A stretch of 64,000 nucleotides of DNA from Burkholderiaceae bacterium (GTDB lineage: Bacteria > Pseudomonadota > Gammaproteobacteria > Burkholderiales > Burkholderiaceae): assembly GCA_947450225.1 (NCBI GenBank), contig CANFUO010000001.1, forward strand, positions 1 to 64,000. Reading direction: 5' to 3'. Position 1 is the stretch's first letter. Every line of letters begins with the position of its first letter. Made by a program: the position numbers and the translations under genes. Of the stretch, positions 41,963 to 53,300 are shown piece by piece. The notes beneath the pieces are model-generated. The model saw only the letters and a list, made by a program, of their open reading frames with translations, did not search any database and was not told the origin of the DNA.

Positions 41963-43156
41963 ATGTCAGATCAAGATAAATTAGAGGGTCTACATCCTGA
42001 TACGCTAGCGGTTCGTGCTGGGACCGTTCGGTCTCAATTTAACGAGCACTCTGAAGCGATGTTTCTTACGTCGAGCTTTGTCTACGAAAACTCTCAAATA
42101 GCAGCAGACCGATTTGCGAATGCAGAGACTGGCTTTATTTATTCTCGCTTCACAAATCCCTCTGTAAGCATGTTTCAAGAGCGATTGGCCGCATTAGAGG
42201 GTGCTCCGGCCTGTATCGCTACGGCATCTGGCATGGCTGCTATTTTTGCTTTATCGTTAACTGTATTAAAGGCTGGGGACCATATTATTTGTTCGCGAGC
42301 GGTTTTTGGTTCGACAATACAAATGTTCAGTAATATCTTGTCAAAGTTTGATATTACTTGTACGTATGTAGATCCAACATCTGTTGCTCAATTTGAGCAA
42401 GCAATCCGTCCTAATACACGGATGGTCTATATTGAAAGCCCCTCAAATCCCCTGACAGAGATTGCTGATATCCAGGCAATCAGTAAAATTTGTAAGCCGT
42501 CAGGAATATTGCTCGTTGTTGATAATTGTTTTTGCACACCGGTATTACAAAAACCTCTTGAGTTAGGGGCTGATGTCATTATTCATTCCGCAACTAAGTT
42601 TTTAGATGGTCAAGGAAGAGTTTTAGGGGGTGCAGTTCTTGGTAGTCAAGAGTTGATATCGAAGATATTTGGTTTTAATCGCATCACAGGACCAACTTTA
42701 TCAGCATTTAATGCATGGGTATTACTAAAAGGATTGGAAACGCTCTCATTACGGGTAGAAAAGCAGAGCGACAGCGCTTATGAATTAGCCGCATGGCTTG
42801 AAACTTGTCCTATGGTTGACAGAGTCTATCACCCTCAATTACCATCCCATCCTCAGCATGAATTAGCGATGCGACAACAATCAAAAGGTGGGGCAATCGT
42901 GTCTTTTGTGGTCAAAGGTGGAAGAGAAAATGCTTGGAAAGTGATTGACGCGACTAAGCTATGTTCCATCACGGCTAATCTTGGAGATACGAGAACCACA
43001 ATCACACATCCCGCTACTACTACTCATGGAAGAATGCCGGTGGCTGATCGCGAAAAAGCTGGTCTTGTTGAAGGCTTAATTAGAATATCAGTTGGTTTAG
43101 AGCACATTTCTGACTTGAAAAATGATTTATTAAACGGGTTGAATTTAATTCGATAA
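41963..43156 (+). CDS. metZ: O-succinylhomoserine sulfhydrylase
   Basis: Cys/Met metabolism PLP family: YSRFTNPSVSMFQERLAALEGA; IHSATKFLDGQGRVLGGAV; directly downstream of purF. Confidence 0.95.
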   Translation: MSDQDKLEGLHPDTLAVRAGTVRSQFNEHSEAMFLTSSFVYENSQIAADRFANAETGFIYSRFTNPSVSMFQERLAALEGAPACIATASGMAAIFALSLTVLKAGDHIICSRAVFGSTIQMFSNILSKFDITCTYVDPTSVAQFEQAIRPNTRMVYIESPSNPLTEIADIQAISKICKPSGILLVVDNCFCTPVLQKPLELGADVIIHSATKFLDGQGRVLGGAVLGSQELISKIFGFNRITGPTLSAFNAWVLLKGLETLSLRVEKQSDSAYELAAWLETCPMVDRVYHPQLPSHPQHELAMRQQSKGGAIVSFVVKGGRENAWKVIDATKLCSITANLGDTRTTITHPATTTHGRMPVADREKAGLVEGLIRISVGLEHISDLKNDLLNGLNLIR

Positions 43157-43170
43157 TTGAAAGGCTAAAT

Positions 43171-43515
43171 ATGAATATTGAGATTACGCAACATAATGCA
43201 GAGTTTTCTACAACCGGACAAATCTCACCAGATCACGTTGCACAAATTGCGGCCCTAGGCTATAAAAGTGTTATTGATAATCGTCCAGATCTCGAAGGGG
43301 GGCATGAACAGCCCATGCATTCAGATATCGAAAAACTAGTTCAAGCTACTGGAATGCGCTTTGCTTACTTACCAGTTGTTAGTGGAGCAATCACGCAAGA
43401 GCAAGTCCATCAAATGGCAGATTTAATTGAGTCTTTACCAAAGCCTATACTGGCATTTTGTCGCAGTGGTGCAAGATCAACTAATTTGTATCATTTAGCA
43501 TTAAGTCGTGGTTAA
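43171..43515 (+). CDS. TIGR01244-type / beta-lactamase hydrolase-like phosphatase-fold protein
   Basis: FSTTGQISPDHVAQIAALGYKSVIDNRPDLEGGHEQP; active-site-like ILAFCRSGARSTNLY. Confidence 0.85.
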   Translation: MNIEITQHNAEFSTTGQISPDHVAQIAALGYKSVIDNRPDLEGGHEQPMHSDIEKLVQATGMRFAYLPVVSGAITQEQVHQMADLIESLPKPILAFCRSGARSTNLYHLALSRG

Positions 43516-44012
43516 TGCTGATCAAGAATATTTTCTTTTCTGTGTCTGTGTTGCTTAGTCTAGCGATAGGCACACCTTCATTAGCAGGTATTGCTCAAGA
43601 TAAAGAATTAAAAGAACTCGATATCATCCAAAGTAACTTAGATACCCAGAAAGAATGGATTACCTATCGCCATGATCAGGCAGTAGCAGCTTGTTACCAA
43701 CAGTTTTGGATGCAGCGTTGCATGGATAAGGCAAGAGTGCAATTCTTAAAAGAAAATAAAGTAGTCCGAGATCAAGAAATCGCCTTGCATGATAGGCAAC
43801 GATATGTCAACGAAGTCATTAAAGACGAGCAAGATCAACAACGCTTAGCCGAGTATCAATCACCACAAAAGGTAAAAGAGCGTGCTGAGAATCGCGCCAA
43901 CTTTGAAGAAAAACAAAGGTTACGAGCAGAGCGTGTAACAGAGTTAGAAGAGCGTCGCAAAGATGCTGATAAGCGGGCGCAGGAAAACCGTAAAACTTCA
44001 CCCTTGGATTAA
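43515..44012 (+). CDS. Hypothetical secreted charged/coiled-coil protein
   Basis: Signal peptide MLIKNIFFSVSVLLSLAIGTPSLAG; highly charged C-terminal half (KVKERAENRANFEEKQRLRAERVTELEERRKDADKRAQENRK). Confidence 0.72.
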   Translation: MLIKNIFFSVSVLLSLAIGTPSLAGIAQDKELKELDIIQSNLDTQKEWITYRHDQAVAACYQQFWMQRCMDKARVQFLKENKVVRDQEIALHDRQRYVNEVIKDEQDQQRLAEYQSPQKVKERAENRANFEEKQRLRAERVTELEERRKDADKRAQENRKTSPLD

Positions 44013-44014
44013 TA

Positions 44015-45376
44015 GTGTCCAAAGTTAAAACCCAGTATGTCTGTAACAGCTGTGGCTCCAGTTTTCCGAAATGGAGTGGTCAATGTGCATCTTGTCAGGA
44101 ATGGAACTCTTTAGAAGAGTTTTTAGAAAAGTCGACCAATCAACGTTTTATTGGGCTTACTAAAGCATCCCCGTCTCAAAAACTAGCGCAAATTGAATTA
44201 GAAGATCACGGTCGAATCTCTACGCTGATTCCAGAGTTTGATCGTGTATTAGGTGGCGGATTGGTTGATGCTGGAGTTGTCCTGATTGGTGGAGATCCAG
44301 GCATTGGAAAGTCCACATTATTACTTCAGACATTAGCTGGATTAAGTTTGGAAGGACATACAGTGATGTATGTTAGTGGTGAAGAATCGGCAGCGCAAAT
44401 TGCACTTCGCGCACAGCGTATTGGCTCATTTGCACCAGACCTAGAAGTCTACCCAGAAATTTTGCTGGAAAAGATTATTCCTGCATTAGAAGCTTCATCA
44501 CCACGAGTGGCGGTTATCGATTCGATACAAACCGTCTATTCAGAGGCTCTTACATCTGCACCAGGTTCAGTTGCTCAAGTAAGAGAATGCGCCTCACAGT
44601 TAACACGACTAGCAAAATCCTCAGGAATTTCAATATTACTCGTAGGACATGTGACCAAAGAAGGAAACATTGCAGGTCCAAGAGTTTTAGAGCACATAGT
44701 TGATACAGTCCTTTATTTTGAAGGGGATTCGCAATCCTCATTCCGACTCGTTAGGGCGATTAAAAATCGCTTTGGGGCAGTCAATGAGTTAGGTGTATTT
44801 GCGATGACAGATAAGGGTCTCAAAGGAGTCAATAATCCTTCAGCCTTGTTTTTATCTCAAAGCAATGCCAGTGTTCCAGGAACATGTGTACTCGTTACAC
44901 AAGAGGGGACAAGACCATTACTTGTAGAAATACAAGCCTTAGTAGATCAATCACACGTCCCCAATCCAAGAAGACTAGCCGTTGGTCTTGAGCAAAACCG
45001 TTTAGCGATGTTACTAGCCGTAATGCATCGCCATGCAGGTATTGCTTGTTTTGATCAAGATGTTTTTTTGAATGCGGTGGGTGGCGTCAAAATTACTGAG
45101 CCAGCCGCCGATCTTGCGGTGTTACTCGCGATACAATCCTCCTTGAAAAATAAAGCATTACCTCGTGACATTGTCGTGTTTGGGGAAGTTGGTTTAGCTG
45201 GTGAAATAAGAGCCTGTCCACGTGGTCAGGAACGTCTAAAAGAAGCAGCAAAACTCGGATTTAAACGTGCCATTATTCCAAAGTCAAACTTACCCAAGCA
45301 AGCGACATTTGATAATATGGAATTAATCGGTGTAGATAGAATTGAAACAGCCCTCCAAATCGTAAGGGATTTTTAA
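44015..45376 (+). CDS. radA: DNA repair protein RadA (GTG start)
   Basis: Zinc finger YVCNSCGSSFPKWSGQCASCQEWN; Walker A GGDPGIGKSTLLLQ; KNRFG motif. Confidence 0.98.
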   Translation: MSKVKTQYVCNSCGSSFPKWSGQCASCQEWNSLEEFLEKSTNQRFIGLTKASPSQKLAQIELEDHGRISTLIPEFDRVLGGGLVDAGVVLIGGDPGIGKSTLLLQTLAGLSLEGHTVMYVSGEESAAQIALRAQRIGSFAPDLEVYPEILLEKIIPALEASSPRVAVIDSIQTVYSEALTSAPGSVAQVRECASQLTRLAKSSGISILLVGHVTKEGNIAGPRVLEHIVDTVLYFEGDSQSSFRLVRAIKNRFGAVNELGVFAMTDKGLKGVNNPSALFLSQSNASVPGTCVLVTQEGTRPLLVEIQALVDQSHVPNPRRLAVGLEQNRLAMLLAVMHRHAGIACFDQDVFLNAVGGVKITEPAADLAVLLAIQSSLKNKALPRDIVVFGEVGLAGEIRACPRGQERLKEAAKLGFKRAIIPKSNLPKQATFDNMELIGVDRIETALQIVRDF

Positions 45377-45377
45377 C

Positions 45378-45824
45378 ATGCCTAGTATTCCGAACCTCCA
45401 ACGAGAAGATTTTCCAAAGATCATCACAATGACAACTAGGTGGTCTGACAATGACATCTATTTGCACGTCAACAATGTTGTGTATTTTTCTTATTTTGAT
45501 ACAGCAGTTAATCAAAATTTAGTCGAAACTGGCGTCTTAACCATTGAAAATAGTGAAGTTGTAGGACTTGTAGTCAACAACCAATGTCAATTTTTTGCCT
45601 CGATTTCTTTCCCTGATACTGTGCATGTAGGTCTTAGTGTAGAGAAAATTGGTAATTCGAGTGTGACTTATCGTTTAGGCATTTTTAAAAATGATGAAAA
45701 TCAATTATCAGCACTAGGTTCTTATACGCATGTGTATGTGAATCGTAAGACACAGCGACCAGTGCCCATACCAGAAAAAACAAGAGCTGTATTTGAGTCC
45801 TTGTTAATAATTAATAAACAATAA
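45378..45824 (+). CDS. Acyl-CoA thioesterase (hotdog/4HBT family)
   Basis: TRWSDNDIYLHVNNVVYFSYFDTAVNQNL; CQFFASISFPDTVHVGLSVEKIGNSSVTY. Confidence 0.9.
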   Translation: MPSIPNLQREDFPKIITMTTRWSDNDIYLHVNNVVYFSYFDTAVNQNLVETGVLTIENSEVVGLVVNNQCQFFASISFPDTVHVGLSVEKIGNSSVTYRLGIFKNDENQLSALGSYTHVYVNRKTQRPVPIPEKTRAVFESLLIINKQ

Positions 45825-45850
45825 AAAAGGAAGCCCATGAGCTTCCTTTT
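45825..45850. terminator. Bidirectional intrinsic terminator
   Basis: AAAAGGAAGC-CCATGA-GCTTCCTTTT perfect inverted repeat between convergent genes. Confidence 0.88.
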
Positions 45851-45868
45851 GAATAAGAGCAAAGGCAA

Positions 45869-46861
45869 TTAGTCGATAAAAGCACCCGCTGCTTTAATGA
45901 TAGGACCCCATTTTTTTATCTCTGACTCAACTTGACGTTTAAGACCTGCAGGCGTTACATCTTCTGGAGGAGCAATTTCAACATTAAGCTCAGCAAGACG
46001 GGCTTTAACATCAGCGTCTGCTAGGGCAAATTTTAAGGCCGCGTTGATTTTTTCCGTGATTGGTGCTGGAGTACCTTTGGAAACGTACATGCCGTGCCAA
46101 GCGACAACTTGGAAGCCCTTGAGGCCTTGCTCACTTAAAGTAGGGACATCAGGCAGACTAGAAAGGCGCTTCAATGTTGTAGTACCATATAACTTAACTT
46201 TATTTGCCCGGATATGTTGTAAAGTATTTGTCGTTTGATCACATAACAAATCAACTTGCCCACCAAGGACATCTGTGATTGCAGGGCCGGTTCCTTTATA
46301 GGGAATTTGCGTTAGAGGAATACCGAGTTGACTCGTAAATAACATGCCGCATAACTGAGAAACAGCACCAGGACCAGCGTTAGCAAGGGTAACTTTATCT
46401 TTGTTTTTCTGGATGTAAACCAATAGTTCTTTAAAGTTGTTAGCAGGCAAATTAGGACGGCCGATGAGGGTCATTGGCGCATTAACGACTTGACCAATAT
46501 ACTCAAAATCATTCAACGTATCATAAGGAAGCTTGGAATATAGGGCAGGAGCTGTTGAAATCCCAATGTGGTGAAACAAAACCAAATGACCATCCTTAGG
46601 GGACTTTGCAACACGATTGGCAGCAATAGTACCGCCTGCGCCGACCGTATTTTCTACAATCACAGTTTGGCCCATAAACTTCGTCATAGGAACAGACAGA
46701 AGTCTTGCAACTGCATCAGTAGGGCCGCCAGCAGAAAACGGCACAACGATCGTTACCGGTTTTGTAGGATAGTCTTCAGCATGCACTAAATTTGAAAAGG
46801 CCAGAATTAAAACGCTAAAAGAAGCAGCCAATAGGCCCTGTAAATTGGAGGTCAATTTCAT
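45869..46861 (-). CDS. Bug family tripartite tricarboxylate transporter substrate-binding protein
   Basis: Signal peptide, YPTKPVTIVVPFSAGGPTDAVARLL; ENTVGAGGTIAANRVAKSPKDGHLVLF. Confidence 0.95.
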   Translation of the reverse strand: MKLTSNLQGLLAASFSVLILAFSNLVHAEDYPTKPVTIVVPFSAGGPTDAVARLLSVPMTKFMGQTVIVENTVGAGGTIAANRVAKSPKDGHLVLFHHIGISTAPALYSKLPYDTLNDFEYIGQVVNAPMTLIGRPNLPANNFKELLVYIQKNKDKVTLANAGPGAVSQLCGMLFTSQLGIPLTQIPYKGTGPAITDVLGGQVDLLCDQTTNTLQHIRANKVKLYGTTTLKRLSSLPDVPTLSEQGLKGFQVVAWHGMYVSKGTPAPITEKINAALKFALADADVKARLAELNVEIAPPEDVTPAGLKRQVESEIKKWGPIIKAAGAFID

Positions 46862-46922
46862 ATGATTATGATTAGTAAAGTTAACGAAAATGTATTGTAA
46901 ACATAAAACTAGCTTAATGTAA

Positions 46923-47810
46923 CTATGGTAAGTCCTCAGTAAGCACCATTAAAACTTGTTGTTGGCCAGATGAAACCTCAAGCCAGGTCACTGACAGGCC
47001 AGGGAAAGCATGAATAAAGTGCTCATACTCATTACCGATTTCAAGAACAAGTGCGCCACCAGGACGCAAAAACTCTTTTGCTTGATCAAGTATCTTTTTA
47101 ATTACCAACATACCATCTAGTCCGCCAGCTAAAGCAATGACAGGTTCTTGAAGATACTCATGAGGTAGAAGGCTCATCGAGTTGTCATTGACATAGGGGG
47201 GGTTACATAAAATGATATCGAAAAGCTCATTTTCTGAAGGGGTAGGTAGCGCATCAAACAAGTCGCCACAAAAAAGTTCAATTGAATCAGTGAGTTGATA
47301 CTTGTCTAGGTTAAGTTGTGCAAGATCTAAAGCATCTTGACTAAGATCTGAGGCGCTGATTACGAGATCTGGACATGATAAAGATAACAAGATAGCTAAG
47401 GAGCCATTACCCGTGCAAAGATCTAAAGCTCGCCCGCCTGGAGGGAGCCAAGTCTCTAAGACATCATCGACGATTAGTTCAGCAATATAGGACCGGGGAA
47501 CAATACTTCGCTTATCACAAATAAAGTCATACCCCATTAGCCAAGCTTCACCAAGGATATAGGCTAGCGGTTGACGAGAGTCAATACGTTCTTGGACTAG
47601 GTGTTTTGCACGCTCAAAAGACAACATTGGATAGGGCTCATCGAGCCTATCTAGAGCATCAATAGGGATAATATTTACGCAGTAGGACAATATCCAAAGG
47701 GCTTCACTATCAGCGTCAGGAGCGCCGTGCCCAAATGATAGATCAGCCGAAGTGAGGATCTCACTCAAAACATCACAGGCATCATTAAACGAATATTGGT
47801 GGTCTGGCAC
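46923..47810 (-). CDS. prmB: 50S ribosomal protein L3 glutamine N5-methyltransferase
   Basis: RSYIAELI; ALDLCTGNGSLAILLS; IILCNPPYVND (NPPY motif). Confidence 0.92.
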   Translation of the reverse strand: MPDHQYSFNDACDVLSEILTSADLSFGHGAPDADSEALWILSYCVNIIPIDALDRLDEPYPMLSFERAKHLVQERIDSRQPLAYILGEAWLMGYDFICDKRSIVPRSYIAELIVDDVLETWLPPGGRALDLCTGNGSLAILLSLSCPDLVISASDLSQDALDLAQLNLDKYQLTDSIELFCGDLFDALPTPSENELFDIILCNPPYVNDNSMSLLPHEYLQEPVIALAGGLDGMLVIKKILDQAKEFLRPGGALVLEIGNEYEHFIHAFPGLSVTWLEVSSGQQQVLMVLTEDLP

Positions 47811-48982
47811 TATGTAAGGATTAATTCTGAAAGGGTCCGAAGATAAATATTCTTTAAAGACTCAATATCCGCTAAATTAACATTCTCATTCACTTTGTGA
47901 ATAGAGGCATTAATAGGACCAAACTCAACGACTTGTGGACAAATTTTCGCTATAAATCGTCCATCACTAGTGCCGCCCGTTGTAGAAAGCTTAGGAGTAA
48001 CGCCGACTTCCTCAACAATAGCATTGCTCAGAGCTGCGCACAAAGACCCCTCTGGGGTTAAAAAAGGTTCTCCAGCTTGATTCCAAGAGATATCGTAATG
48101 AATAGCATGTTTCTTTAAGATATCCTCGACTTGAGATATCAATCCTTGGGCGGTACTTGAAGTTGCAAAGCGAAAATTAAAGTCAATAACAGCATTACCA
48201 GGAATTACATTAAGAGCACCTGTACCTGATTGAAAATTAGACGTTTGCCATGTTGTTGGCGGGAAATATTCATTTCCTTGATCCCATTGCATAGAGGCGA
48301 GTTCAGCAATCACTGGTGCAATTAAATGAATTGGATTTTGCGCAAGATGAGGGTAAGCAACATGACCTTGAATACCCTTAACAGTTAATTTTGCAGAAAG
48401 GGAACCTCGTCGACCATTTTTAATCATGTCGCCAAACTTTTCAGAACTTGTCGGTTCACCAACAATACAGTAATCGAGTTTGACTTGTCTTTCTTGAAGT
48501 TTATTAACGACAACAACCGTGCCATCCGTATTTTTGGGACCTTCCTCATCACTGGTGAGTAAAAACGCAATATTGCCGAAGTGTTGAGGATGAAGTGCAA
48601 CAAACTCTTCCGTTGCCACGACAAAAGCGGCCAACGAGCTTTTCATATCAGCAGCCCCACGTCCAAATAAATAACCATTTCTAATTTGCGGAGTAAATGG
48701 TGCAGACTCCCATTGATCCAGTGGGCCAGGGGGAACGACATCCGTATGTCCAGCAAAAACTAAACAAGGTGCTTGACTAGCTCCTGTACCTCGACGAATT
48801 GCCCAAAGATTAGTCACCTTAAAATCTTCAGGACCACTCATTATGGTTTCACAACTAAAGTCTAATTTTTTTAATCGACTAGCAATCAAGTCTTGAATGC
48901 CGCCATCTTGAGGTGTGACCGAAGGATGCGCAATTAAACCTTGGGCGAGTAATTGAGTAGGTGTTAGTTGTGTCGTAATCAT
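47810..48982 (-). CDS. dapE: Succinyl-diaminopimelate desuccinylase
   Basis: [60 protein letters not shown]. Confidence 0.97.
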   Translation of the reverse strand: MITTQLTPTQLLAQGLIAHPSVTPQDGGIQDLIASRLKKLDFSCETIMSGPEDFKVTNLWAIRRGTGASQAPCLVFAGHTDVVPPGPLDQWESAPFTPQIRNGYLFGRGAADMKSSLAAFVVATEEFVALHPQHFGNIAFLLTSDEEGPKNTDGTVVVVNKLQERQVKLDYCIVGEPTSSEKFGDMIKNGRRGSLSAKLTVKGIQGHVAYPHLAQNPIHLIAPVIAELASMQWDQGNEYFPPTTWQTSNFQSGTGALNVIPGNAVIDFNFRFATSSTAQGLISQVEDILKKHAIHYDISWNQAGEPFLTPEGSLCAALSNAIVEEVGVTPKLSTTGGTSDGRFIAKICPQVVEFGPINASIHKVNENVNLADIESLKNIYLRTLSELILT

Positions 48983-49344
48983 GATTTTTTAAATACCGAC
49001 TGATATACATCTTCTTTAAAACCAAGATATATTTGCTTTGAATCATCCAAAATTGGACGTTTAATCATTGATGGATTTTGTATCATTAAGCCAATTGCAC
49101 TAGAAGCAACTTGTGCATCCTGTTTTTGGGAGTCACTTAAATTACGAAAAGTCATACCTGAAGGGTTGATTAATTGTTCAATCCCAACCTGACTGAGCCA
49201 TGAGTTGAGCAAGTCTGCATTAACACCCTGCTTTTTAAAATCATAAAAAGTGTAAGTAATCTGATGCATGGTCAGCCAATCACGGGCTTTTTTAACCGTT
49301 TGGCAATTAGGAATACCATAAAGAGTAATGGAACTCACAAGCAT
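48979..49344 (-). CDS. ArsC/Spx-family (YffB-like) reductase
   Basis: [40 protein letters not shown]. Confidence 0.92.
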   Translation of the reverse strand: MLVSSITLYGIPNCQTVKKARDWLTMHQITYTFYDFKKQGVNADLLNSWLSQVGIEQLINPSGMTFRNLSDSQKQDAQVASSAIGLMIQNPSMIKRPILDDSKQIYLGFKEDVYQSVFKKS

Positions 49345-50183
49345 TAATCCCTTAAAAGTTCATTAATAGCAGTTTTAGCACGGGTCTGTGCATCCACTTT
49401 TTTCACAATCACCGCTGCATATAAACTGTATTTACCGTCACTTGAAGGAATTGATCCCGGGACAACGACTGAGCCGGCCGGAACTCTACCATAATGAACT
49501 TCACCCGTTTCACGATCATAAATCTTTGTACTTTGGCCAATATAAACACCCATGGAAAGAACACTATTTTCTTCAATAACAACGCCTTCTACAACTTCGG
49601 ATCGTGCACCAATAAAGCAGTTATCTTCAATGATTACAGGGCCAGCTTGGACAGGCTCTAGAACACCTCCGATACCAACTCCACCTGATAAATGAACATT
49701 TTTTCCAATTTGAGCACAAGAGCCCACTGTGGCCCAAGTATCAACCATAGAGCCCTCATCTACATAGGCGCCGATGTTGACATAAGAAGGCATTAGAACA
49801 ACGTTTTTGCCGATAAAAGACCCACGTCTTGCAACGGCAGGAGGGACAACACGAAAACCTCCCTTTACAAAGTCCTCTTGCGTATATTTTTCAAACTTCG
49901 AGGGTACTTTATCGAAGAAATGGGTAAAACCACCTGCATGCATTAATTCATTATCTTGTAGCTTAAAAGAAAGCAAGACAGCCTTTTTAACCCATTGGTG
50001 GACAGTCCAAATGCCGACTGATTCGCGGGTAGCGACTCTGATCTCACCGTGATTAAGGCCTTCAATGACCTGTAGCACACTAGAACGAAGTTCTGAACTA
50101 GCATTTTGGTTAGTAATTTGGGCGCGATCATCCCAAGCTTGATCAATGATGATTTGGAGTTTTTCTTTAGATAAGGTAGTCAT
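49344..50183 (-). CDS. dapD: 2,3,4,5-tetrahydropyridine-2,6-dicarboxylate N-succinyltransferase
   Basis: [49 protein letters not shown] hexapeptide repeats; [12 protein letters not shown]. Confidence 0.98.
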   Translation of the reverse strand: MTTLSKEKLQIIIDQAWDDRAQITNQNASSELRSSVLQVIEGLNHGEIRVATRESVGIWTVHQWVKKAVLLSFKLQDNELMHAGGFTHFFDKVPSKFEKYTQEDFVKGGFRVVPPAVARRGSFIGKNVVLMPSYVNIGAYVDEGSMVDTWATVGSCAQIGKNVHLSGGVGIGGVLEPVQAGPVIIEDNCFIGARSEVVEGVVIEENSVLSMGVYIGQSTKIYDRETGEVHYGRVPAGSVVVPGSIPSSDGKYSLYAAVIVKKVDAQTRAKTAINELLRD

Positions 50184-50320
50184 ATAAAATTAAATGGAGA
50201 GAAGTTTGTGCTAATTAAGCTATTTATTTTATATCTTTGTAGGCAAAACATGTAAAAACTCCGAATCAATTACAAATATTGATATCATCATGTTTTATCA
50301 GTCAAAAAGTTTAGACCGTT

Positions 50321-53300
50321 GTGAGACTCAAATCAATCAAATTAGCGGGTTTTAAGTCCTTTGTAGACCCCACCACCTTTGAATTACCTGGACAGCTTAT
50401 TGGAGTTGTAGGTCCAAACGGCTGTGGAAAATCGAACATCATTGATGCTGTCAGATGGGTATTGGGTGAATCACGTGCTAGTGAGCTGCGCGGCGAATCC
50501 ATGCAAGATGTTATTTTCAACGGCTCTGGCTTACGTAAGCCTGCAGGCCGTGCAAGTGTAGAGCTTATTTTTGACAATACTGATGGTAGAGCGCAGGGGC
50601 AGTGGGCAAATTTTGGTGAAATTTCTGTAAAACGCGTACTCACGAGAGATGGGGCATCCAATTACTTAATTAATCAGCAAGTGGTGCGACGTAAAGATAT
50701 TCAAGACATGTTCTTAGGGACTGGTCTTGGACCGCGTGCATATGCCATTATTGGGCAAGGAACGATTTCTCGGATTATTGAGTCAAAACCTGAAGAATTA
50801 CGTGTTTTCTTAGAAGAGGCTGCTGGCGTTTCAAAATATAAAGAACGTCGTAAAGAGACAGAGGCCCGACTAGAAGATACACAAGAAAACATGACTAGAG
50901 TCAGAGATATTTTGCGTGAATTAGATGCACAACTGCAAAAACTAGAGTCACAGGCAGAAATTGCAGAGAAATTTACCGAATATCAGCACAATATGCTTGA
51001 GATGCAACAAATGCTATGGGTCATGAGAATGGCTGAAGGTGAGCAGACTCAAACGCAGCAACTCTCGATTATTCGACAAGCTCAAGTTGAATTGGAAGAA
51101 AAAATTGCTCAAATACGATCTATCGAGACAGAACTTGAGACAAAACGTACATATCAATATGATTTACAGAATAATGTTTCTCAGGCTCAAGGGGAATTAT
51201 ATGAGGTAAATGCCCAGATCTCTCGCCTTGAATCTGAAATTAAATTTGCGAGCGAGTCCAAGCTGCGATTAGAAAACCAATTACAAAGTTTAGAGACTCA
51301 ATTACTACGTTGGCAAGCACAGCATGACCATGCTAGCGAACAACATATCAAAGTAATGAATGAAATTGAACAAGCGCAGAATCAAGACGAAATCCGTCAA
51401 TCGCTGCTCAAAGTCCACGAAGCTCAACTTCCCGAGTTAGATGAGCGTTGGATTGTTTCTGAAGAACGCGTTAATCAATTTCGAAATACGTTTAACGAAA
51501 ATGAAAAACAACTGGTCAGTAAAAGTGCTTTAATTCAGGGTACTGATGCACAAATTGAGCAATCCCAACAGCGCATTGTTCGTTTGCAGATTGATTTTGA
51601 TAAATTAATTAAACCAAATGAAGAGGCGCTCACTACAGCCCTTGATAGAAGTTTAAGTGCCCTTAAAAAACGTGATGAAGCGCAACTCAAATTTCAACAA
51701 TCTGAACAAGCCGTTCCTGTCGCAGATAAGGCTCGTCAAGAGTCTCAGCATATACTGCAAAACGCAAATCAAGCGATTAATCAAACACAAGCGAAGCTTT
51801 CGGCTCTGAAGGGGATTCAAGAGAGAGTCCAGTCGCAAGGGAAACTCCGACCTTGGTTAGAAAAAAACAAGCTCCATGAATTACCAAGATTGTGGCAAAA
51901 GATTCAAGTAGAAAACGGTTGGGAGTCAGCTGTTGAGTCGATTTTGCGCGAGCGAACAGGCGCAATACAAACGAATAACTTAAATGAATCGATCCCTTAC
52001 GTAGAACAAATTCCTCCTGGAAGGGTTGCCTGGTTTGAGTCTACAACAGAGCAAGTAACTAATAAGTCATCCCATGTAGGAAGTTTAACGCCCCTCTTAA
52101 GTAGGATTCTTGTCAAAGATTTATCGTTAAGTAATGCATTACAAGAGTGGTTAGCTAATGTATTTGTCATTGACTCGGTGTCAGATGCTTTAGCCAGACG
52201 AAAAGAACTCCCGATTGGAGGAGTGTTTGTTGCCAAATCAGGACATATCATTTCTCGAGTTGGGATTCAGTTATATGCCGAAGATAGCGAGCAGTCGGGT
52301 TTAATTGCAAGAGCCAAAGAGATTGAAAGTTTAGATTTACAAATCAAATCTGAACAGCTCATCTTGGAAGAGGCGCAAAGTGAACATGTAAGAATGCAAT
52401 CGCAGTATCAGGTTACTCATCAGCAATCAATCACTGACCGTCAAGCTGCCGAACAAACTGTTAAAGATGCACACCGTTTTGAGATGGAAGCTTTACAGTT
52501 AAAGCAGGCTGAACAAGAATACGCAACAAAAGCACAGCAAGTACAAAATGATATAACTGAAACCCAGCAACTGCTTCAATCCCTCAATCAATCTCTTTTA
52601 CAAAGTCGCGCTGATTTTGTAGCATTAGAGCAAGAAATTCTTGCATCTAGAGAATCTTTAGATCAAGCCCAAACTGCCCATCAAGAATTACAAAAAGCGC
52701 GCGAAGATGCTTTGCGCCATCATCAAGAGTTAGCATCAAAAGCCCAAGAATCTTCATATGAGTTGAGAACGCTGCTTCAAAGACAGGCAGATTTACAAAA
52801 TGAAATGAAGATGTCTACTGAGCAGATTGAGCAAATAAAAGCATCAGAGCAAAATATTCATCAAGATTTACAACAATACGCAAGTACGACAGTTGCCGAA
52901 CAATTACAAGAACAATTAGGTATCCGATCCGAAAAGGAAAGTGCCTTAGCGCAAGCAAGAACTATTTTTGATGAGTTGATGTTTGAAATCAAAAATACAG
53001 ATGAAAGTCGTATGGGTATTGAGAAGTTTGTAGATCCGATCCGTGAAAAAATTACAGCAGCACAGCTCAAAGAACAAGCCTCGCGCCTAACAGTGGAGCA
53101 ATATTCCACTTTGCTTAGCGAGAAAAATGCTGATATTGAGCTATTAAAATCAAAAATAACTGATGAGCATCGGGCTTCACAATTACAGACCCAAGTTAAT
53201 CAATTACAAAGTCAAATACAGGCTTTAGGTCCGGTAAATATGGCGGCCTTAGACGAGTTAAAAACATCCCAAGAACGCAAGGGATTTTTAGATGCTCAAT

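Noticed and set aside
45869-46861. Orphan Bug-type substrate-binding protein as a novel transporter system
   Set aside because: Orphan TctC/Bug proteins without TctAB are very common in Burkholderiales; not unusual.
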